DNA of 64,000 nt from Phocoena phocoena (taxonomy: Eukaryota; Chordata; Mammalia; Artiodactyla; Phocoenidae). Shown here one piece after another: positions 22,034 to 33,554 of this stretch. A program made the translations under genes and the position numbers. The notes beneath the pieces are model-generated. The model searched no databases. It was not told where the DNA came from and saw only the letters and a program-made list of their open reading frames with translations. The stretch spans positions 6,212,881-6,276,880 of the forward strand of contig NC_089223.1 in assembly GCF_963924675.1 (NCBI RefSeq), written 5' to 3'. Position 1 is the first letter of the stretch. The number at the start of each line of letters is the position of its first letter.

Positions 22034-22423
22034 AACTTTCAAAGGCAGTAAGATTTTTAAATAGCATTAATTATTAACAGGAGTTCAATGGTAATACTTA
22101 AATAAATGAAATAATGCATGTCGACTTCTTAGCATGTGGCCTGTTGTGGAGGAAGCACTAAGTGTTAATCATTCATATCTGATGAAGTTTAATAAATGTT
22201 TCAACCACAAAAAATGTACTTATACTTAAAAGAATAATGAAGATTAGTTTTTTAAAGAAATAATTGCGTATGTTCCTTCAAACTCTACCTAAGAAAGGAG
22301 TATTCAAACACACAGTAAAACCTAATATTTCATACGTAAAGGGAATTATTTCCAGTGGTTGATTAAACTTAAATATGTATGCTAAGTTGAATTGCACTCT
22401 TTAAAAACTAAGAATTCTAAGAA
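22034..22423. other. Unassigned AT-rich DNA
   Basis: Short single-copy stretch between a SINE and a minisatellite, in which I see nothing further. Confidence 0.5.
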
Positions 22424-22554
22424 AATAGCATACACCTTGTACCTACAGTTTATACAATAGCATATACCTTGTACCTATAGTTTATACAATAGCATACACC
22501 TTGTACCTATAGTTTATACAATAGCATACACCTTGTACCTACAGTTTATACAAT
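22424..22554. repeat. Four-copy 32-bp minisatellite
   Basis: The unit starts aatagcatacaccttgtacc and continues tacagtttatac. It occurs at 22424, 22456, 22488 and 22520, followed by a partial 'aat'. Copies differ only at C/T positions (cataca/catata; ctacag/ctatag). There are no intervening unique spacers, so it is not a CRISPR-like array. Confidence 0.97.
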
Positions 22555-22639
22555 GTAACTTTTCATGATCAGAGGGTTGCAGTGGCTCAGTTCGGTTATT
22601 ATTAATCTGAATCATTACACTGCAGAAAATACCAGTGAT

Positions 22640-22882
22640 GACGATAGTAATTATTATTTGTTGAACCATCTACTACCTGCCAAGTAATGTATCAGGCACT
22701 CTACATAGATACGTTACCTAACCTGGCTCTCACCATAAGCTTTCTAGACAGAATAACTGTCCCATTTAACAGAGAAGGGAACTGAGGTTCTGACAGGTGT
22801 ATGACTTGCCCAGGTTCCCACATATAGTCAATGATAGACTTAAGATTAAATATAACTCTGCCTGACACCAAACACCTTGAAA
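22640..22882 (-). mobile_element. MIR SINE
   Basis: Reverse-orientation MIR: 'ccatctactacctgccaagt', 'tatcaggcactctacataga', 'cagagaagggaactgaggtt', 'gacttgcccaggttcccaca', 'ctgcctgacaccaaacacc'. It is close to full length. Confidence 0.85.
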
Positions 22883-24533
22883 ACAACATGTTAACAGAGA
22901 GAACGGACTGATGGAACGGAGAACTACGATACTGATGTGTGAGTGCTGATCAGATTCATCGTGGTACCCTGGTTATGCCATCCTTGTAGACCACACCACA
23001 AAACCAGTCAATGGATGTTCTTAAAGCTTTAGTAACAGTGACACCCAGCTCAACGCATTCTATCATAACGTCTTTACTTTCATAGTGGTAGGCAAACAAA
23101 TATATCCATCACAAGCTCCTATACTGTTAGGTCATTTCCTCAAGAATGTGGAACCAAGAGTGTACTAAAACAGGTCAAAAATCTAGAAAATTAGTTTTAA
23201 AAAGGTGGAAAAAATAAACTATTTTTATGCCAGATTATACATAATTGAACTGAAAAGATAAGTGTTTGGCAAGACACTATCTCCTGAAAATTTTCACAGA
23301 TGGTAGTCACCCTGGATGTCAAATAAGCGTAAGAAGTACCTAAATTTTAGAAAACAAACTTAATTCGCTCCCCTAAGAGGTCTGCATACACACACACAGA
23401 GAAACCGAACAACTTCATCTAAACTACCAAAAAGAATAAATTGGATTATTTGTGTTGAATATTTACTGATACAATTTTACTGAGTTGGATGGAATGTAAA
23501 AATTATCTTTAGTCCCTGTGGAGTCCACCAAGGAAGAAAGAACACTTGAGTAGAATATTAAGAAGTACTTATTCCCAGACCACACAGTGGACAAATATCT
23601 ATAACTGGTTTGAAAATAAAATGCAATCTGAACTATGATTCTATTATGAACATTTTACATAATTTAAAATTTGATATCCTTTCCTTCACAGAAGAACAAC
23701 TACCTAAGAAAATGTTTACTACTGTATAAAACTGCATCAATACAATGAAGCAATAAAAACAAAGATCTCTGTTTAGAATTTTAAAATTAACTGGTGATTT
23801 TTCATCTGTTGTAAAAGAGTCTGCAATTGCCCAAGGATCATTTTTCTAAAAATAGCTACAATTAGCAAATTAATAAGACATGAACGAAAGTAATGACCAT
23901 TTAGTTCGTATTAAAATTACCATTTAAGAACAGAGAGTTCAATGCATCTGCAGTCATATTGCTCAATGATCTAATTTTTCTTTTAAAGAAAAGGCTAATA
24001 TATATTTTATTCCTTAAATTAATTTAAAATAAAGACAACAATTTGCTGTTATATGGAGTCTATATGAGATGAATACAAGGAAAACATTTAATTACATCAT
24101 CTAAGGCCAGCACATAAAGAGTTAAAAGGCATGTGGTTAGACTATACAATATGTGTGAAGCACAAGATAGATCATGACACATTCTGGGCACTCAAATAAT
24201 TTAAGTTACAAACACCTAGGAAAAGAAAGGAAATCACAGAATAAGGTATACAAGAGGCAAGGTAGATAGGATGAGGAAGGAAGTAACATGAGAATAAAAG
24301 TGATGGTGGGGAGATTTCTTTCTCAGTTGTTCTGAGGCTTTTGCTCCCACTGTATATAACGATATACAATTGTAAACAAATATACAACTGGGGAAATATA
24401 TTACACGAATGTTTCCAGGCAATGGACAATCAGGCAACACAGATCCATGATTTTTTTAAAAAAGGGAAACAATGAGAAGATTCTTACAATTTTCTGGTTT
24501 TCTGCCTGGAGGCAACTTCTGGATTCTGGTATA
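22883..24533. other. Unassigned AT-rich DNA
   Basis: No repeat or gene recognised. A short CA run occurs near 23388-23398. Frames on the minus strand near 24172-24440 have no recognisable domain. Confidence 0.45.
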
Positions 24534-24550
24534 AAGAAGAACAAAACCAG

Positions 24551-24757
24551 GGCTTCCCTGGTGGTGCAGTGGTTGAGAGTCCGCCTGCCGATTCAGGGGA
24601 CACGGGTTCATGCCCCGGTCCGGGAAGATCCCACATGCCGCGGAGCGGCTGGGCCCATGAGCCATGGCCGCTGAGCCTGCGTGTCCGGGGCCTGTGCTCC
24701 GCGACGGGAGAGGCCACAGCAGTGAGAGGCCCGTGTACCGCAAAAAAAAAAAAAAAA
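24551..24757 (+). mobile_element. CHR SINE, young subfamily
   Basis: Near-consensus body with an A-tail at 24742-24757. Flanks aagaagaacaaaaccag (24534-24550) and aagaagaagaaaaccag (24759-24775) are a 17-base target-site duplication with one mismatch. Frames of 75-117 codons over this element on both strands are SINE translations. Confidence 0.97.
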
Positions 24758-24775
24758 GAAGAAGAAGAAAACCAG

Positions 24776-25257
24776 AACCTGGTTGTTTATCTTAACTGAG
24801 GAGATACAGATTGAGATGGAGGCAAATGAAGACGGCTGAAATTTGTGAACCAAAGAACCAGAAAGGACCTCAGAGAAAGAGCTCCAGAAATCTGGAGCTA
24901 GATGATGAGAGCTAGAAATGGTATATTTATAAGTAATTATAAAAGACATTTCTTGTCTCATTAAAATTTTTTACTTAAAAATTGATTATTTAAAACATTG
25001 CATTGTGTTTATTATATACATATTATAAAATGTTTTTGGCAAACACCATACTTAATGTTAAATAAGCAAATAAACAAACCAAATGCTTTCTTCCCTGTGA
25101 TCAGAAACAAGACCAGATGATTCATAATTGCTAGTCAATATTGTCTTTGTTTTTAGAAAACAGGATCAGGTAAGCAGACAAGCTTCAGGAATTTCACAAA
25201 AAAGCAACTAGAACTAAGTGAATTAAGACAAATTACAGAATTGAAAGTCCATATTGC
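24776..25257. other. Unassigned AT-rich DNA
   Basis: Nothing recognised between the SINE and the small L1 fragment. Confidence 0.45.
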
Positions 25258-25372
25258 TAAAATCAATTGTATTTGTATATACTGACACAAACAATGATGA
25301 AATATAATTTTCAAACACCATTGACAATAGCATCCAAAACCAAGATTACTTAGGGATAAATATGAGATAAAG
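25258..25372 (+). mobile_element. Short internal L1 ORF2 fragment
   Basis: 'tttgtatatactgacacaaa', 'aacaccattgacaatagcat' and 'ttacttagggataaatatga' match the ORF2 segment that lies between the reverse transcriptase and the C-terminal part. It is an old, isolated piece with no tail. Confidence 0.6.
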
Positions 25373-26162
25373 CATCTGTGTGTGGTGGGGATACACTTGA
25401 ATCAAATACCACTGGGGTTCCACAGACCCACTAACCTCACCCTAGACCTGAGTCAGTTTACAGACTTGCAGTATACTAACTTGGAGGGAGGTTTCGGTTA
25501 TTTTGAAAAAATGCAACATGGCAACAAGTATACACTGTAAATCACCCCCCAAGCTTTCTCCAGAGGCAGTTTTGACCATTTATCAAGATGAAAAAGCTCT
25601 GGAAAAACAGCTATATACCTAGACCTTCTGTACAATCTAAGATCCAGGTAAGACTGACTGATTGACAATTGGCCTCACCCTGCAAAGATATGGTGACTGT
25701 GGGACTTTGTATTTCTTCTAAGTAGAGAATGCATTTTTTCTGAAATTAATCAAAGGACAAAAACGGAAGCTGATTGGTAAAGAGAGTAGAATCTTGGGGG
25801 CATTTCCTCTAATCCACTTGCTTTCACTGTTCTTCCCTGTGTGTGCCCTGAAAGGATGACTTCTGTGGAATATGTCAATCGGGTCCTCCACCCTCTAGAT
25901 CCCACTTGGGATACCAAAGTAGGATAATTGTACCAGGTAGTTAGAAGCAGATTGTTTTTCCAGTGGATACTTTCCTCATCAAGTAAAGCTTCTCTTGGGC
26001 AGCCCTCTTCCAGGGTTTTAGCTCTTACTGGGTTGTGCAATCATCGTTTGACTCTCTGGCCGTTAACTCTGGTGAAATGTTACACCATGATGTTACACCA
26101 CCTTGCCATTTGTAACTATAAAGTCCAATTTATCTTTTTTTCTTTATTTATTTTTAATTTTA
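25373..26162. other. Unassigned DNA
   Basis: No repeat or gene recognised. A small imperfect duplication (atgttacacca repeated) lies near 26078-26100. Confidence 0.4.
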
Positions 26163-26361
26163 TTTTTTTTCGGTACGCGGGCGTCTCACTGTTGTGGCCT
26201 CTCCCGTTATGGAGCACAGGCTCCGGACGCGCAGGCTCAGCGGCCATGGCTCACGGGCCCAGCCGATCCGCGGCATGTGGGATCCTCCCGGACCAGGGCA
26301 CAAACCCGTGTCCCCTGCATCGGCAGGCGGACTTCCAACTACTGCGCCACCAGGGAAGCCC
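26163..26361 (-). mobile_element. CHR SINE, young subfamily
   Basis: Starts with a T-rich tail, then 'cggtacgcgggcgtctcact', ending 'actgcgccaccagggaagcc' plus C. The tail merges with a (TTTA)-like stretch at 26140-26162, so a target-site duplication cannot be fixed. Confidence 0.95.
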
Positions 26362-26589
26362 AGCAAAGGCATTTTTAATGTTCTTCCTTAAAAGACTTTA
26401 TTCTTATCATAAATTCTCTGTCAGTGATGAAATGCTGCTCTATGACAACCTTGTATAATAATCTGCCACCTATTTTTGCATCCCCTTCAAGATCAAACTA
26501 CCTGTTTACAGACACTAACGATTCACCTTAACACAAAAGATTCAGCCTAATCACAAATGACATGCCTGAGTGTCATCATCTTTTAATTA

Positions 26590-26930
26590 CAATCCAACAA
26601 CTCTATTGAATGTTTACTGAGTGTCCAGAATGGTATTAGGCACTGTGGGGTGTGCAAGAAAGCACGAGGATATAGCACTGCAGAGGAGTTCAGACTTATA
26701 AAACAGGATCTATTTAGCAATTAAGATAATACAGTACCACACATAAATCTGTGTGGATAATAACTGCAACATAATTTTCAGCATGAATGAATCAGTACGG
26801 TATAAGAGGTAATTTTTTTTTTTGCTGAGAAAGTGAGATTGGAATGTGAATTGAAAATGTTGCCAAGAGAATGTTAGTGGATGGGAGTGAAGGAGATGGT
26901 AAGAGAAGACAATTTTGAGTATACAGGAAT
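26590..26930 (-). mobile_element. L2 LINE 3'-end remnant
   Basis: 'tgaatgtttactgagtgtcc', 'ggtattaggcactgtggggt', 'cgaggatatagcactgcaga' follow the reverse complement of the L2 3' end. The continuation 'gaaagtgagattggaatgtg' is a weaker match. Confidence 0.5.
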
Positions 26931-26969
26931 GCTGTGCTATACTTTATTCTACGAGAAAAAAAATGACGT

Positions 26970-27099
26970 CAGATATATGCACCTCTAACTTCACTGCAAC
27001 ATCACTTAAATAGTCAAGATATGGAAGCAATGTAAGTGTCCATCAATGCATGAATGGATAAAGAAGATGTGGGGTGTGTGTGTGTGTGTGTGTGTGTGT

Positions 27100-27136
<37 letters not shown>

Positions 27137-27240
27137 GGAATTTTATATAAACCATATATATGTATAATGGAATTTTACTCAGCCATAAAAAGAATTACAT
27201 CTTGCCATTTGTAACAAGGTGGATGGACCTGTATGAGACT
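26970..27240 (+). mobile_element. L1 ORF2 3' fragment with internal microsatellite
   Basis: 'caagatatggaagcaatgta', 'tccatcaatgcatgaatgga', 'taaagaagatgtgg' and later 'actcagccataaaaagaatt', 'ggtggatggacctg' give the conserved end of L1 ORF2. The sequence between gatgtgg and the second part is expanded by TG and TA repeats. It is an older L1 than the 52-kb copy. Confidence 0.85.
27074..27134. repeat. Compound (TG)n(TA)n microsatellite
   Basis: A TG run passes directly into a TA run inside an L1 fragment, at the place where L1 normally has a short TATA-rich word. The purine-pyrimidine alternation is uninterrupted. Confidence 0.95.
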
Positions 27241-27828
27241 CTCATGGGAAGCTGAAAGGGAATAAATGATGGAATCCACGGTGGAGGATGTAAAATTCTC
27301 ATATTTTGTAGTCAAGAGCCCCAAGTTAATGTCTAATGTTTATGGAACAAGAAATAGAAGATTCTGTATGTATTTAACTGGAAATGTTTGCATTTCTAAC
27401 ATGAGAATTAGTGATGAAATAAAAGCATTTAATGATAAAAAGTAAAGTTACAAAGCTATCAATAGAAAATGAATCACAGTAATCTCATCTAAAATATTAG
27501 AGTGGGGCGGGTAGAAATGATGGGGGCGGGGGTAGAAAACCAGCTACATTTCATCTGTCCTGGTGTGAGTCAAAGGCATTGGCAAGAATTAAAGTATAAG
27601 TAATGGAGATCGACAAATGCAGGCACTGAGAAAAGTAAAAGCAAGGATGGTTTTCAGTGACTGCCTTGGAACAAGGGACTGGAGTGGAATATTGCTCCTT
27701 TAGAATGTGTGCTTGCTTTATGTCAATTAAAATTCCAATGTATTTAAGTGTACTTCCTGAAAATGGGTGTATTACACCTAAAAAGTGTTCAAATTCAAAG
27801 ATATTTTATTAAAAGTATATTTCTCAAC
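27241..27828. other. Unassigned DNA
   Basis: No repeat or gene recognised, apart from G-rich words near 27505-27535. Confidence 0.4.
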
Positions 27829-27840
27829 ATCTTATTTATT

Positions 27841-27927
27841 TTTACTTTTTTATTGGGGTATAGTTGATTTACAATGTTTTGTTACAGGTATACAGGAAAG
27901 TGATTCAGTTATACATATATAAATCTA

Positions 27928-27981
<54 letters not shown>

Positions 27982-28373
27982 CATATACATATTCTTTTTC
28001 AGATTCCCCTCCCCCATAGGTCATTACAAAACATTGGGTACAGTTTTCCTGTGCTATACACTGGGTCCTTGTTGGTTATCTATTTTATATATAGTAGTGT
28101 GTATATGTTAATCTCAAACTCCTAATTTATCCCTCCCTGCCTTTCCCCTTCAGTAACCGTAAGTTTGTTTTCTGTCTGTAGGTCTATTGAAGTTCTGTAC
28201 ATAAGTTTATTTGTATCATACTTATATCAGACAAAATATACTTTAAAATAAAGATTGTTATAAGAGACAAAGAAGAACACTACATAATGATCAAGGGATC
28301 AATCCAAGGAGGAGATATAACAACTGTAAATATATACGCACCCAACATAGCAGCACCTTAATATATAAGGTAA
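27841..28373. mobile_element. L1 insertion with inverted 5' segment (twin priming)
   Basis: The left part (27841 to about 28219) is the L1 3' UTR in minus orientation ('tattggggtatagttgattt'). The right part (about 28220-28373) is ORF2 endonuclease-region sequence in plus orientation ('tcagacaaaatatactttaa', 'cactacataatgatcaaggg'). Flanks atcttatttatt (27829-27840) and atcttatttact (28374-28385) are a target-site duplication, so both parts came from one event, with most of the L1 between them missing. A (TG)n run lies inside the UTR part. Confidence 0.85.
27930..27980. repeat. (TG)n microsatellite inside L1 3' UTR
   Basis: A GT run of about 40 bases followed by gtatgtatgt, within the minus-oriented part of the twin-primed L1. 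Confidence 0.95.
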
Positions 28374-28385
28374 ATCTTATTTACT

Positions 28386-28774
28386 TAAAAAAAAAACAAC
28401 TGAAATATGTACAAGGAGGCGCAATATTCCTGGGTGGCAAATATACTCTGGGCTCAAAAACATGTCTTTTAATCTCACCTTATTTTTGCACTTTTCCTAA
28501 TGTTCCCTTGTTCATGTTTGCAACCAATTTTAACATATTAGAATGTGACTCACTATTCATCAGCTTCATAAAAAAAAATGACTTTCAGAAAACATTCAAA
28601 ATACCAAGTACAACAGAAAATCTTTTTGAAGCTAAAATGCTCAGAATGATTATACAGCGAAATAAGTTTTCACGGCCCAAATTATTAATTATTTTGGTAT
28701 GCAGATACTATTAATGTCATAAAAGTATTTACCAATACAAAGAAAGAAGAATAACAGTACACTTTAGTTGAGTC
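28386..28774. other. Unassigned AT-rich DNA
   Basis: Nothing recognised. A 68-codon frame (28508-28714) lacks a recognisable domain. Confidence 0.4.
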
Positions 28775-29176
28775 CTTATTACAACTTTTTTCTTGTGATG
28801 AGATAAGATCTACTCTCCTAGCAGCTGTAGTGTGCAGACAGTATTATTAGCTGTAGTCACTATGCTGTACATCACATCCTCACGACATTTATTTTATAAC
28901 TGGAAGTTTTTTGGGTACATTTTGATCCCCTTCACCCATTCTGCCCACCCCTCATCTCTGGCAAGCACCAATCTGTTCTCTGTATTATGAGCTCGTTTTC
29001 TGTTTGTTTGTTTGTTTTACATTTCATATATAAGTGAGATCATACAATATTTGTCTTTCTCTGTCTGACTTACTTCACTTAGCATAACGCCCACAAGGTA
29101 CATCCATGTTGTTGCCAATGGCAAGATTTCATTCTTTTTATGGCTGAGTAAAACTCCATTATACATATATATAGTT
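28775..29176 (-). mobile_element. Older L1 3' UTR fragment
   Basis: 'gagataagatctactctcct', 'tatgctgtacatcacatcct', 'ttttataactggaagttttt' and 'gagatcatacaatatttgtc' follow the complement of an older L1 3' UTR of the L1M kind. The right edge is in 'ggctgagtaaaactccatta', the end of ORF2. More diverged than the neighbouring copies. Confidence 0.75.
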
Positions 29177-29564
29177 TACCTAAAATTCTATTTCCATGTA
29201 AATAAATCACCAGGGCTGAAAAGAAAAAATACTGGCAAAAATATATTAAATGTTTTTAATGAGAGTACTAAAATCAGACACAGTGGATTCTCTGGTTCTA
29301 AGTAAACTTCATATAGATGAAAAAATTAATGGAATTAGATGAAATTAATAGGGTTTTATTACTAAAAAGAGTTGTTAAAAATGATATATGTTTTAGTTTG
29401 AATTAATGGTAATGAAGTTCTGGGACCTTAGTTATCTACCCCACCCATGGATAATCTCCCTTAATTACAGTTTCTGAACAATGTGACAGATACCATTAGC
29501 TTGTCAATGTTATGCCTATAATACAGTTTGAGAGGGGTTCAAGAGACTGAAGAAAGCTTCTGTG
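29177..29564. other. Unassigned AT-rich DNA
   Basis: Flank of the next L1, in which I recognise nothing. Confidence 0.4.
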
Positions 29565-29580
29565 AATATCTGTGTTTTCC

Positions 29581-31102
29581 GGTGTTGCGAAAGCTGGACG
29601 GCAGCATGTAAATCACTGAAGTCAGAACACTTCCTCACATCACGTACAAAAATAAACACAAAATGGCTTAACGAGTTAAATATAAGACAAGTCACCATAA
29701 AACTCCTGGAAGAGAACACAGGCAAAACATTCTCTGACATAAATTGTACCAATATTTTCTTAGGTCAGTCTCCCAAGTCAATAGAAATAAAAGCAGAAAT
29801 AAACAAATGGGACCTAATCAAACTTATAAGCTTTTGTACAGCAAAGGAAACCATAAACAAAATGAAAAGATAGCCTACAGACTGGGAGAAAATATTTGCA
29901 AATGATGTAAACAACAATTTCCAAAATATACAAACAGCTTCTACAATTCAATAACAGAAAAACAAACAACCCAATCAAAAAATGGGCAGAAGACCTCAAT
30001 AGGCATTTCTCCAAAGAAGACATACAGATGGCCAATAGGCACATGAAAAGATGCTCACCATCGCTAATTATTAGAGAAATGCAAATCAAAGCAACTATGA
30101 GGTACCACCTCACACCAGTGAGAATGGCCATCATTAAACAGTCTACAAATAATAAATGCTGGAGAGGGTGTGGAAAAAAGGGAACCCTCCTACACTGCTG
30201 ATGGGAATGTAAATTGGTGCTTTATGGAGAACAGTATGGAGCTTCTTCAAAAAACTAAAAATAGGGCTTCCCTGGTGGCACAGTGGTTGAGAGTCCGCCT
30301 GCCGATGCGGGGGACACGGGTTCGTGCCCTGGTCCGGGAGGATCCCACATGCTGCAGAGCGGCTGGGCCCGTGAGCCATGGCCACTGAGCCTGCGCTCCG
30401 CAATGGGAGAGGCCACAGCAGTGAGAGGTCCGCGTACTGCAAAAAAAAAAACAAAAAAACCAAAAAAAACCTAAAAATAGATTTGCCATATGATTCAGCA
30501 ATCCTGCTCCTGGACATATATCCAAACAACTATAATTCAAAAAGATACATGTACCCCTATGTTCATAGCAGCACTATTTACAATGGCTAAGATATGGAAA
30601 CAATATAAATGTCCAACCACAGAGGAATGGATAAAGAAAATGTGGTATATATGCACAATAAAATATTACTCAGCCATTAAAAAGAATGAAATAATGCCTT
30701 TTTGCAGCAACAGCGATTGACCTAGAGATTATCATACTAAGCTAAGTATGTCAGAAAGAGAAAGACAAATACCATATGATATCACTAATATGTGGAACCT
30801 AAAATATGGCACAAATGAACATATCTGTGAAAGAGAAACAGACTCACAGACATAGAGAACAGACTGGTTGCCAAGGGGGTGGGGGAGGGAAGGACTGGGA
30901 GTCTGGGATTAGCAGATGCAAACTATTATATACAGGATGGATAAACAAGGTCCTACTGTATAGCACAGGGAACTATGTTCAATACCCAGTGACAAATCAT
31001 AATGGAAAAGAATATATATATGGAAAACTGAGTCACTTTGTTGTACAGCAGAAATTACATACAACACTGTAAATCAACTATACTTCAATAAAATTAAAAA
31101 AC
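29581..31102 (+). mobile_element. 5'-truncated L1 with nested SINE
   Basis: It starts within ORF2 ('gcgaaagctggacggcagc') and runs through the ORF2 end, the cysteine-motif region near 30155-30205 and a 3' UTR ending 'caataaaattaaaaaac'. Flanks aatatctgtgttttcc (29565-29580) and aaatctgtttttttctg (from 31102) look like a mutated target-site duplication. ORF2 is open at 29562-29873 and 30490-30720 but broken between. The SINE at 30264-30470 entered later. More diverged than the 52-kb L1. Confidence 0.9.
30264..30470 (+). mobile_element. CHR SINE nested in L1, internal 15-bp deletion
   Basis: The CHR body has 'gagcctgcgctccgcaatgg' where other copies carry 15 extra bases between the two 'gcctgcg/gcctgtg' words. 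The tail is A-rich with C interruptions. The L1 words ctaaaaatag at 30255-30264 and 30471-30480 are the target-site duplication; removing the SINE restores continuous L1 sequence. Confidence 0.95.
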
Positions 31103-31116
31103 AAATCTGTTTTTTT

Positions 31117-32089
31117 CTGATTCAGACAGCTAACAAAAGTAACTGTGTGATTTAACTGGAATATAGGGCTTGATTACAATTATAGTTAATGTTAAGAGCT
31201 GTGAATATACTACAGAAATGAAAATGTAAAATGATAAGCAACACATGTCAATCACCTTCCAGCTACCCTTCTGGACCCCTTTCCCAGTCCAGTAGGTCTC
31301 CTCTCCAGCCTTCCACTGCTGGGCACCACCGTATGCTCTCTGGGTGTCTAAGTCTCTCGAACCCCTCATATTCATTCCTCACTCTTCCTTCCTGCTCTCC
31401 TAACTAGAAAGCTCCCATTTTCCTGTCCAAATTACTCTAAAACCTCATAAATCCTATCATTTTTAACAGACACTAGTTCCGGGCACTAAAGATGAGCCTC
31501 ATTGATGAACCTATGAATTTCCACCAAAAAAAAAAAATCTATACAAGCTGTGTGTTTTTATACATGACCTTCATACATCAGTCCATAATTTATGTAGAGC
31601 AAAAGAAGTGAATTTGTATAAAAAAGGATAATAATGTTTCATTACAGAAAAACATAAACTTAATCTCCATAGCTTCCATGAGATTGTGATGCATTAAGAA
31701 CCACAGTATTTCCTATCTGAATGAAATCTGTCCCGTAAAATTGTGAGTAACAAGTACAGACACATTATTAATGTATAACTGTATTATAGAAAAAGAACCT
31801 TACGCATAAACACTTGTGGGAGAGGCAGGGGACTCTGCCATTTCTCCTTCCTTACTTTTCTTCCACGGTCAGTGCAGCACATGTTACATTCTTTCCTCTG
31901 CGAACGCACTCTGCAGTGTGTGACGCACAGGGCAAGAAGGCTAGCGGGAGCTAAAATGTAGTCTGTGTTTACTTACCACACTCTGCATCCTGGCACTGGG
32001 CTGGACAGAGAAGAGAGATGTCTTTTTATTAGTGCAAAGGACACCTTTCTTCACCAAGCTGGGACTGGCAGGGCTGTGCCTAACTAGGA
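31117..32089. other. Unassigned DNA
   Basis: No repeat or gene recognised with confidence. The pyrimidine-rich part at 31250-31420 could be an old LINE remnant, but I cannot name it. Confidence 0.35.
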
Positions 32090-32560
32090 AAAGTGTGCAT
32101 TAGGGTCCCAGCAGGAAAAAGAAAGGGCGCATTCATAGTTTAACTGAAGATAATTTATTGAAGGGAGTATTTACAGAAGTATGTGCAACACGCAGAAAAT
32201 CTACAAGAGATAGGGACACACACGGGGCACAGACAATGGGAATTCATAACAATCCCTAACTATAAAAGGATGAGGTGAATGTCAGTAGACATTGGTAAAA
32301 GCAAAAGTGGTGGCAGACGGGCTGCCTGATAGAGGTTAGAACTACAAGTAGGACAATGTCAGAAGGGAGGGAGCTGGAATAATATAAAGAGCCAGGCCCA
32401 TTCTCCTTCCCACCTCCAATCTCTGGCAGGTGTGTCTCATTGCTGAGTCTACCTGCAAGCAGAGGGAAAGAGAGTTGGAGTGATGTGGTACATCAAGGTT
32501 GGCCTCTTAGGGCACAAAGCAGAGCAAAGAAAGGCAGAGAGCGAGTCTGGAGAGCCAACC
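32090..32560. repeat. Old interspersed repeat, family not named
   Basis: The run 'agggtcccagcaggaaaaag', 'agataatttattgaagggag', 'ctggcaggtgtgtctcattg', 'aaggttggcctcttagggca', 'gcgagtctggagagcc' has the feel of a known mammalian interspersed repeat, but I cannot assign it. A 67-codon frame in it has no recognisable domain. Confidence 0.35.
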
Positions 32561-33542
32561 AGAATAACCAGCTGGAGATATATCTTTCCAACTCGTCTAA
32601 TGCCCTAACCACGTTTCTAACTTCTGTAAACTCAATGCTTTAACATCTGTCCTTCATGCATGTACTGGACACACCTTGTTGTAGACAATTCAATAATATG
32701 CCTGAGACACTTGCTCTTGGGAACTGTGAGTAATAAACTGTGTTTTCAATAGAATTTATCCCCTGATATGCTGGCCTTACTATACCTCTAGTTTTCTATT
32801 ACTATAGTACATTTTTTAAACCTAGGTTGATGACCATCTTATTAAAATTTGTACAGGTGCTGTATAAGCTAGAAGTAGTCATGAAAAAAAAAAGTGGTCC
32901 TTTTTTTCATGTTAGACTTTCTTGATGATTTAATAGTTTCTCTAGCTCTACTCTGAATTCAGGTAGGAGGAGAGACCAACAAAGTATAGAAAATTGCAGG
33001 GTAGAATGGTTGTCTTTGGCAAACTCCCTTCTCTATCTTTCCATCTTTCTTATACCCATTGGTCTCAACTTCATCCAGTAACTTCTTCCTGTGTCTAGAG
33101 GACTGTTTGCTAATTTATAAGTAGTACATTTACTAATCCCATGGCATTGTTTGATGTTTAAAATGATTTATGAGTTGAGATTATAAAATTTTGTATTACC
33201 AAATTCATTATCTCCCATTGTATGTTTTCAAGTGATAAATCAATAATTTATATAATTGACTATGAATAAACTAACATAAAATAAAACAATAAAATATGAT
33301 TACAGGAGACCTGTAACCTCAAGTAAGATAAAGTAAGATGAAGGAAAACTCATTAATTCAACACATACCTTCAAGTTTATAGTCGATATGGACTTCTAAC
33401 ATATGGAATTCGAGCAGATGATACATATACACTAGATTAGAGAATAAAATAAGCTATTCACCTCTACTCATTCATTTAGAGAAATGGAAATAGCTCTGTA
33501 TATTTGCTTTACTTTTAAAATTCAAATACAGTGATGTTTGCT
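32561..33542. other. Unassigned AT-rich DNA
   Basis: Nothing recognised. Confidence 0.45.
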
Positions 33543-33554
33543 AATTTATCTTTT

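Noticed and set aside
22424..22554. CRISPR-like regular repeats
   Set aside because: Units are contiguous with no unique spacers, and the DNA is mammalian.
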